A stretch of DNA of 64,000 nucleotides from CAVSWN01 sp963770995. GTDB taxonomy: Bacteria; Acidobacteriota; Vicinamibacteria; Vicinamibacterales; CAVVIG01. The position numbers and the translations under genes are program-made. Of this stretch, positions 58,352 through 64,000 are shown piece by piece. Within the stretch, counting starts at the first letter, position 1; each line of letters starts with the position of its first letter. Below the pieces are notes generated by a model. The model saw only the letters and a list, made by a program, of their open reading frames with translations. It searched no databases and was not told where the DNA came from. The stretch lies in NCBI GenBank assembly GCA_963770995.1, contig CAVYRS010000001.1, positions 4,278,001 through 4,342,000 of the forward strand, in the 5' to 3' direction.

Positions 58352-59737
58352 TCACGGTATGCCGGCGACGGTCAGCACGCCTTTGTCGGGGATGGACACA
58401 ATGACCGGCTGACCGTTGGCAATCGACATATCGCCGCCGGTAACTGTGGTCCGGCCGGACGTGGCGTAGCTCACCGAGTAGGTGCCGGCCGGCAAGCCGC
58501 TGATCGAAGCGCTGCCGGCCGTCGACGCCTTGACGACGACGACATACGTCCCATCCGCGTTGATGAAGGCAAGAGGAGCAACACCATTGGTGTCGCTGGT
58601 CGCGCGCACCCGGACGGCGCCGGCGCGGACGAAATGAAAGTATTGCCGGAAGTAGGCGGTCTGATTGGACCGGTCGATCTTCGGGTGGTTCGGATCGCTC
58701 CGGTTCACGGTGAAGTACATGCCGTTTTCATCGGAACTGCCGGGGAAGGTCAGGATGTATCGCGCCCAGGCCGAATTCATTCCGACTTCGAGATCCTGGT
58801 GCAAGTCCTCGTAGGTCGCACCGATGAGCTCAAGCATCGCGGCGCCGACTCGCTGCGTACCAGCGCGGCGACCGATGGCATCGACATTGGCGGCGCTGGC
58901 ACCGCCGTAGCGGTGGTAGGAAATCTCGCCGAGGAACGTGAGCGCTTTCGGCACCGTGTTCGCCAGCTCATCGTAGTAATTGATCGCGTTCTGCATGTTC
59001 GTCGCAGAAGGCGCGATGAACTTGGGAGTGAATCCAAATTCGGCCAGGCGCGCCGCCGTCTCGACAATCGCGTTGCCAATCTGGCGGCCCCGCCAGAACG
59101 AGTTGTTGTCGGGTTCCAGAATGACTTCGACGGCGTCAGGCACATATCCGTACTTGTCCCGCATGTGCAGGAATGTGGCGAGAATGAACTCCGCGTACTC
59201 CCGCGGATCGGTGTGATGGTACGACGTGCCGGCGCAGTTCTGCTGCGTAAAAGCGACGTAGTTGAGATTGAGGTACAGCGTTTCGCCGCGAGCGATGAGG
59301 CGTTCCCGGATCGGCGTGACCACAGCTTCGATCCAGAGATCGAGCTCGCTGAACTGAAAACCCGCCCAGTTGATCGACCTGGCGTCGTTATTGTCGTTGA
59401 CCGTTGAGTAGCGCACGCACCGCCACCCGGCATCGTCGATCTGGCCTGCCATCACCTCGGCCCAGCTGTCGCGCCGGTTTTCCAGACCGGCCTTGATTTC
59501 GAGGCGCAGCCGATTGATGCCGAGGTCGTCCACGGCCGCATCGAACAGTGCGTCGCGATACAGACTGAACGAGGCCGGAAAGCGTTGTCCCGCTTGCGCG
59601 GTCGCTTCCCACCCGGTGATCGTCTGATAGCGTGTCGCCGGATCGACGGTCACCGTCGACAACGCCGCGGTTTTCGCGGTACAGGCCACCGCGCTCACGA
59701 TCGCAAGCGCTGTGAACAAGAGACATGGCTTGGTCAT
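58352..59737 (-). CDS. GH30-like glycoside hydrolase, exported
   Basis: A 461-residue exported protein: a signal segment with a cysteine at its end (AVAC), a strand TVDPATRYQTITGWEATAQ that opens many GH30-type TIM barrels, a Trp/Asn-rich barrel (LYLNLNYVAF, EVILEPDNNSFW with a likely acid/base Glu, LTFLGEISYHRYGG), and a small C-terminal beta domain. Lipoprotein attachment is possible but the lipobox is poor. Family assignment is by overall shape; the nucleophile was not confidently identified. A polymer-trimming role in the envelope is inferred from context. Confidence 0.65.
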   Translation of the reverse strand: MTKPCLLFTALAIVSAVACTAKTAALSTVTVDPATRYQTITGWEATAQAGQRFPASFSLYRDALFDAAVDDLGINRLRLEIKAGLENRRDSWAEVMAGQIDDAGWRCVRYSTVNDNNDARSINWAGFQFSELDLWIEAVVTPIRERLIARGETLYLNLNYVAFTQQNCAGTSYHHTDPREYAEFILATFLHMRDKYGYVPDAVEVILEPDNNSFWRGRQIGNAIVETAARLAEFGFTPKFIAPSATNMQNAINYYDELANTVPKALTFLGEISYHRYGGASAANVDAIGRRAGTQRVGAAMLELIGATYEDLHQDLEVGMNSAWARYILTFPGSSDENGMYFTVNRSDPNHPKIDRSNQTAYFRQYFHFVRAGAVRVRATSDTNGVAPLAFINADGTYVVVVKASTAGSASISGLPAGTYSVSYATSGRTTVTGGDMSIANGQPVIVSIPDKGVLTVAGIP

Positions 59738-59770
59738 GGAATTGGACTCAGCGAAATAGTATGTACCAGC

Positions 59771-61453
59771 TCACGGCAGCAGGTGCTCTTTCAGCTGCCG
59801 TCCGCGGCTGATGAGATCCGGCCGCAGCATACCCAGATTGTGAGCGGCCATCGGATCCGCATAGCGATCGAACAGCTCCTCGCGCCGGCCGCCGCTCGAC
59901 TTGTTGTCGATGTACTGCCAGCGGTCCCAGAACACCGATCCGATGTGCTTGTTGTCGTAGCGCAGCGTCGCGACGAGATCGGCGGGCCTGTTCCCGTCGT
60001 CGGGCGGCGCGTCGACGTGCCGAAACGGCGAGGACGAGATGCTCAGGGCGTCGGTAATGAGAACCGGAACGGACCTAATGCTGACCGGCTGTGCCTCGAC
60101 CCGCGGTTCCGCGCGAGGCCGTCTGATGAAGAGCGGGACGCGCAGCTGCTCAGGATACAGGCTCGTCCCATGTCCGATCGGATCGTGGTCGCCCGCTTGG
60201 CCCTCGGCGAACGATTCGCCGTGATCGGCAGTCACGACGATGATCGTCCGATCCAGCAGGCCGCGGGCCTTCAGCGCGTCGTACAGCGCTCCAATTTGGT
60301 CATCGAGCCGGCGCACGCCCTCGTTGTACGCGTTCGCGACATCTGCGAGCGGTGCTTCTCTCCTTGTGCCATGTTTGAAGCGTTCGGCATGAAGTGCTTG
60401 ATTCGCGTCCATGTAGCAAAGATACGCGAAGAACCGACGGCCGGGATAATCGCCGAGAAAGGCGAGGAATTGCTCGTTGACTGTCGCCGCCGTCTTTCCG
60501 CGCCCTGCGGCGTGAAATCCGACCTCCCAGAGCAGCCGCCCGAGAACACGCCCGATCATCGTGCGGCGCAGCACGTCTTCCGCGATGTACGCATCAAAGC
60601 GGTGGAAGCCGCGGCCGAGATACTCCGGCGTCACCCACGCCGCGTTCGCTGAAAACGCTCCAGTGATGTAGCCGCGCGATACCAGAAATTGAGGAAGCGT
60701 CGAGACGTTGGGCGATTCGCGAAATGCCGGCCAGTCGGCGCGGTGTTCGTGCGGGTACAGGCCGGTGAGAATCGACGCCTGTGACGGTAGAGACCACGAA
60801 GCGGTCGCCCACGCATCTTCATATCGGATGCTCTCCGATGCGAGCTGGTCGAGCCTCGGCGTCAGCGAAGGCGTACGCCCGAGACGATCGCGGCGCACGG
60901 TGTCGAGCACGATGAGGAGGACGTTCAGGCCGTCGCCCGCAGCCGGCGCCTGAGCCACGGCCCGCGCTTCCTGCACCTGCCGTCCTGCTGAGACGCCGAC
61001 CATCAACGAAGCGACGATTGCGGGAACGAGCCACACACGCCGGCGGAGCGCGCGGCTGAATATCAGCGACGCGTCGCCGTGGGTCCACCGGCCCACGGCG
61101 CTGGTGATGCCGCCAGCGAGAAGCACCACGGTCAAGGGGTGGAGGACGCTGGCCGTCGCAAGAACCATTGCGCTTCCGACGAATACAGCGGCGAGCGCCG
61201 CTGCGCGAAGGAAACCGTCGGTCGCCGCCCAGCGCCGCGCCGCGATGACTGCGACAATTCCAACTGCCAGAAAACAGGCGATATCGACGAGCGGAGCCAC
61301 CCACAAAACGTCGGCCGGCGTTTTGTGAGCGGCCCGAATGGCTGGATACGAGCGGCTGACGCAGAGCACCATCCCCTCCAGCGCGCCGAACACCAACCCG
61401 GCCCAGGCCGCACCAGCGAGCACGTCGCGCACGCGCTCAGCGGCTGGATGCAT
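59771..61453 (-). CDS. alkaline-phosphatase-superfamily (sulfatase-like) membrane enzyme
   Basis: A 560-residue protein. Four or five N-terminal membrane helices precede the catalytic domain NVLLIVLDTVRRDRLG, ATASWSLPSQASILTGLYP, and VVTADHGESFAEG. The nucleophile position reads S-L-P-S-Q instead of the sulfatase C/S-x-P-S-R, so a formylglycine-type sulfatase is unlikely; transfer or hydrolysis of phosphodiesters (phosphoglycerol or phosphoethanolamine type) fits better. The ATG at 61453 is preded by GAAGGA seven bases upstream and overlaps the upstream gene by 17 bases; an ATG at 61480 lacks a ribosome-binding site. Confidence 0.78.
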   Translation of the reverse strand: MHPAAERVRDVLAGAAWAGLVFGALEGMVLCVSRSYPAIRAAHKTPADVLWVAPLVDIACFLAVGIVAVIAARRWAATDGFLRAAALAAVFVGSAMVLATASVLHPLTVVLLAGGITSAVGRWTHGDASLIFSRALRRRVWLVPAIVASLMVGVSAGRQVQEARAVAQAPAAGDGLNVLLIVLDTVRRDRLGRTPSLTPRLDQLASESIRYEDAWATASWSLPSQASILTGLYPHEHRADWPAFRESPNVSTLPQFLVSRGYITGAFSANAAWVTPEYLGRGFHRFDAYIAEDVLRRTMIGRVLGRLLWEVGFHAAGRGKTAATVNEQFLAFLGDYPGRRFFAYLCYMDANQALHAERFKHGTRREAPLADVANAYNEGVRRLDDQIGALYDALKARGLLDRTIIVVTADHGESFAEGQAGDHDPIGHGTSLYPEQLRVPLFIRRPRAEPRVEAQPVSIRSVPVLITDALSISSSPFRHVDAPPDDGNRPADLVATLRYDNKHIGSVFWDRWQYIDNKSSGGRREELFDRYADPMAAHNLGMLRPDLISRGRQLKEHLLP

Positions 61454-63290
61454 TGCCAGTTCCTTCGGTACGCGTTCCATCAGGTTCGATCTCGGGCCGA
61501 CGAACGAACACCTGGATCTCTGCCAACATGTGGCGCGGCCACCAGAAGTTGACGTTGACACCGGGAATCCGCCCGACTTCACGATAATTCCTGAGGATCG
61601 CGTCCTTGACGCCAGAGCCGCGATCGGCGAAATCATACGAGCTCATGCCGGCGTCCAGCTGACGCACCAGGATCTTCTCGTATTCTTTGCGTTCGATTCG
61701 ATCGATCGTCGCAGCGAGCATCGGATGGTTGATCGCCGGCTGGTTCATGCCCACATGGACCGCGACCGCCACGCCGCGGTCCTTCATGACGACGTTCTCG
61801 CGCAGGTAGATCCAGGTCCCGTAGTCCATCAAGACGCGCCGCGAATCGAAGCCGACGAATTCTCGCTCGATATCGGCGATGTACCGATCGAGATCCGGCG
61901 GGACTGGTGATCGCGTGTCCCGAGCGAAACCCATTCCCCCGAGCACACCAACGACGGCAATCGCCGCCATGATCTCGCGCAGCTGAAGAGGCCACGGCCG
62001 ACCGACCTCCGCCTCGTCCGGGCGCGGCCACACGCGAACGAGTGCCACCGTCGACCACACGGTGGCCATCATGGCCGCCGGCCCCAGGTGATTCATCGCC
62101 CAGGCAAATCCACTCGTGTACGCTTGCACCAACAACACGACCACCCAGCTGCACCACAGTGCGACGGCCCGTCGATCGGCGCCCCGCGTCAGCAGAGCCA
62201 GTCCGGCTGCCATCCCGAGCGCCAGATACGCGCCCGCGTCGAGCAGATGCTGAAGGCTTCGCGGCAGGAACACCTGCTTGTTCCGTAGCGCGGTGAAGGC
62301 CCAAAAGGCAAAATTGTCGCCCAGGAGAAGGTAGCAGCCCGCTACCGCCACGGCAGAAAGGCCGAATGTCGTCGCGGCAAACGCGACCCACCTCCGAAAT
62401 GTGATCGTTCCAGCGAGGAGCAGGTAAAAACAGAAAATACCGGCCCACATGATCAGGTTCTGTTTGCACACGAACCCCAGCGCCGGCAGCAGGGCCATGA
62501 GCGGCAGAGTCCACGGGCGCGGCCTGAACGAATGTCGCACCATCAGCCAGAATGCGACCATGGAGATCAGTAGGGCGAGGCCGTCGCTGTTGAGAGATTG
62601 CGTGTAGCCGTTGACTCGCGGCTCTATCGCAACCATCAGGAGCACTCCGAAGGCAATCGCAATCCACTGCGGACGGAATGTGTAGCTTCCGGTGCGCAGG
62701 ACACCGCGAGCGAGCTCATGAAACGATGCCGAGGCAACGAGGACGCTGAGGAGAACGAAGGCGAATTGCACCTTGCGAAGGAACGGGATTGAATGGCCTT
62801 GCGAAAACGCGGTTGATGCCAAGTAGGTCAGCAGTTGGCTGCCCGGCGGATAGACCGTCGACTGATTGTCCTGTGGCGGCGCATAGATCGGGAGGTGCAG
62901 TCGGATGCGCAAGACGTCGTTGACAAATCCGCTTTCTGAATAGCTGAGAAGATCCACTGGGGTATTCAAGTAGGCCGATAGGTGCGACCCGGCCGTAGTC
63001 AGCAGGAACGTTGCGGCGGCCAACAGACCTGTCAATCCCCAGGGGATGGTCCGCACACCGCTGGTCCGGACCTCAATCGAGGGGAGGACAACCAGACCGC
63101 TGGCCAGCGCCGCCGCCGGCAACAACCAAACGACGCGTCCGCGCGGCCACCCTCCATTCTGGAGGTGGTACGCCGCGATGAAGGTGGCCACGCCCGCGGC
63201 GACGCCGCAGGTGAGCGCTGCAACCTGGATTACCGTGGGCGACACACCCGACCGTCGCGCCGGTTGTATCTCGATCGTCGGCGTATGCAT
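61437..63290 (-). CDS. polytopic membrane protein, GT39-like
   Basis: A 617-residue protein with about ten membrane helices and a C-terminal soluble region. The first large loop (SYSESGFVNDVLRIRLHLPIYAPPQDNQSTVYPPGSQLLTYL, taken in parts) includes STVYPPG, similar to the loop of ArnT-like sugar transferases. A later SFRPRPWTLPLMALLPALGF helix pair is typical of the group. The ATG at 63290 lies 11 bases after the upstream stop; a longer start at 63320 would overlap it. Function is inferred only from fold and context. Confidence 0.6.
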   Translation of the reverse strand: MHTPTIEIQPARRSGVSPTVIQVAALTCGVAAGVATFIAAYHLQNGGWPRGRVVWLLPAAALASGLVVLPSIEVRTSGVRTIPWGLTGLLAAATFLLTTAGSHLSAYLNTPVDLLSYSESGFVNDVLRIRLHLPIYAPPQDNQSTVYPPGSQLLTYLASTAFSQGHSIPFLRKVQFAFVLLSVLVASASFHELARGVLRTGSYTFRPQWIAIAFGVLLMVAIEPRVNGYTQSLNSDGLALLISMVAFWLMVRHSFRPRPWTLPLMALLPALGFVCKQNLIMWAGIFCFYLLLAGTITFRRWVAFAATTFGLSAVAVAGCYLLLGDNFAFWAFTALRNKQVFLPRSLQHLLDAGAYLALGMAAGLALLTRGADRRAVALWCSWVVVLLVQAYTSGFAWAMNHLGPAAMMATVWSTVALVRVWPRPDEAEVGRPWPLQLREIMAAIAVVGVLGGMGFARDTRSPVPPDLDRYIADIEREFVGFDSRRVLMDYGTWIYLRENVVMKDRGVAVAVHVGMNQPAINHPMLAATIDRIERKEYEKILVRQLDAGMSSYDFADRGSGVKDAILRNYREVGRIPGVNVNFWWPRHMLAEIQVFVRRPEIEPDGTRTEGTGNASSR

Positions 63291-63300
63291 GAAGTCCGCG

Positions 63301-64000
63301 CTATTCCCGCGCTGCAGCATGGGCAGATGGGTGATATTCGAAGACCGATCCGACCGACGATGAGGCCAGCAGCGTCAGGCCGGCCACCGCGGCAAAACGT
63401 TCCGGCCGTCGATCGGCAGATACGTACACAAATCGAATGTCGTTCGCCTGGAGGAACGCCGCTTGATCGGTAGAGTCGGCGGCATAGAAACGGGCGGCTT
63501 CCGATTGCTTACGGGCGTAATCGACCGTGAGGAAGAAATGAGCGCAGAAATGCCGGCCTGGGTGCTCTGGAGCGAGCCACAAAAGATCAGGCTCCGGGGC
63601 CAGCAGAATGTCCTGGTCCGATGCTCGTGCCTGCAGCGCATGCGCGATGACACGGTGATCGCCGCTCATGAAAACGAAAGGCCTTTTCGGATTGAACGCG
63701 GTGTTGCTCCAGACGTGCTGCACCGCCCACAGCGGTGTCGCGCCCATCAAGAGAACGACGACAACCGCTGCGCTCAGCGAGAGCCGCTCCCTTCGGCGAA
63801 AATACACGCGACCCGCCAGGATGAGCACGGGCACGGCGAGCGTCATCATGCCGCGGTCCGGATATGGGTAGAACGGGCTCGACAACGTCAGCGCCAGACA
63901 GCCGAGCAGCCAGCCGAGAAGAAAGAGATCCTCAAATCGCGCTTTCCGCCACACGTCGGCAAGGCCCGCCGCAATCACCGGCCAACCGACGGGATGTGCG
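63301..64000 (-). CDS. C-terminal part of a membrane protein running off the right edge
   Basis: The frame is open to the window end with no start required, so the 5' part is missing. Visible are three or four hydrophobic helices (LFLLGWLLGCLALTL, MMTLAVPVLILAGRVYF, AAVVVVLLMGATPLWAV) and a C-terminal soluble domain of about 110 residues, the same layout as the other GT39-like proteins of this locus. It ends 11 bases before the gene at 63290 and is probably in its operon. Confidence 0.6.
   Translation of the reverse strand, partial: AHPVGWPVIAAGLADVWRKARFEDLFLLGWLLGCLALTLSSPFYPYPDRGMMTLAVPVLILAGRVYFRRRERLSLSAAVVVVLLMGATPLWAVQHVWSNTAFNPKRPFVFMSGDHRVIAHALQARASDQDILLAPEPDLLWLAPEHPGRHFCAHFFLTVDYARKQSEAARFYAADSTDQAAFLQANDIRFVYVSADRRPERFAAVAGLTLLASSSVGSVFEYHPSAHAAARE

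Overview
The window is a high-GC bacterial chromosome segment dominated by a very large envelope or exopolysaccharide biosynthesis locus of the exosortase A (XrtA/PEP-CTERM) type. The gene set (XrtA-type chain-length protein, AAA ATPase, Tyr kinase, sugar-1-P transferase, deacetylase, FemAB-like protein, TIGR03087-like glycosyltransferase, XrtA-type O-ligase, a PEP-CTERM-like protein, PilZ and sigma54 activators) suggests an Acidobacteriota member, perhaps of the Vicinamibacteria. That assignment is inferred from gene content only. No exosortase gene is visible in the window.

Layout. 1-1271: tail of an aspartoacylase-like gene, then a TauE/SafE transporter with a DUF1634 partner. 1623-5413: regulatory block with a stand-alone response regulator on the minus strand, then two receiver-less sigma54 activators flanking a tandem PilZ protein. 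5410-16260: core export and priming genes (Wza-like protein, outer-membrane barrel, YdcF-like protein, tiny PEP-CTERM-like protein, Wzz-like protein, AAA ATPase, tyrosine kinase, priming transferase, deacetylase, FemAB). 16535-18925: secreted G8-domain beta-helix protein. 18944-36090 (minus): a tightly overlapping series reading from an O-ligase through a hydrazine-synthase-alpha-like dihaem protein, a GT39-like protein, HAD, a Cys-less asparagine-synthase homologue, a beta-helix protein, three glycosyltransferases, an acyltransferase, a YetA-like RIFT-barrel protein and a methyltransferase. 36321-40975 (plus): two GT4 enzymes, a LicC/LicD-like pair and a TylF-type methyltransferase. 41144-50084 (minus): GT39-like protein, truncated paralogue, UbiA, GT4, asparagine synthase, Wzm/Wzt ABC exporter and methyltransferase. 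50416-56075 (plus): GT2, FAD enzyme, B12-type radical SAM protein, GT39-like protein. 56085-64000 (minus): large membrane proteins, a GH30-like hydrolase and an alkaline-phosphatase-superfamily enzyme.

Working model. The sigma54 activators and the PilZ protein probably tune the locus in response to c-di-GMP. The priming transferase starts a glycan on undecaprenyl phosphate. GT2, GT4 and GT39-like enzymes extend it, and methyl-, acyl-, LicD-type and other enzymes decorate it. Export could run through a Wza/Wzz/kinase route, through Wzm/Wzt, or both; no Wzx flippase was recognised. The O-ligase attaches the finished glycan to an acceptor.

Sequence quality. Nine genes or gene pieces are broken by single-base frame changes. 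In most, removing one to three single bases restores a complete family-like protein ending exactly at the expected stop. Nearly all are +1 insertions, clustered at 43-46 kb, so many are probably assembly or read errors rather than real gene decay.
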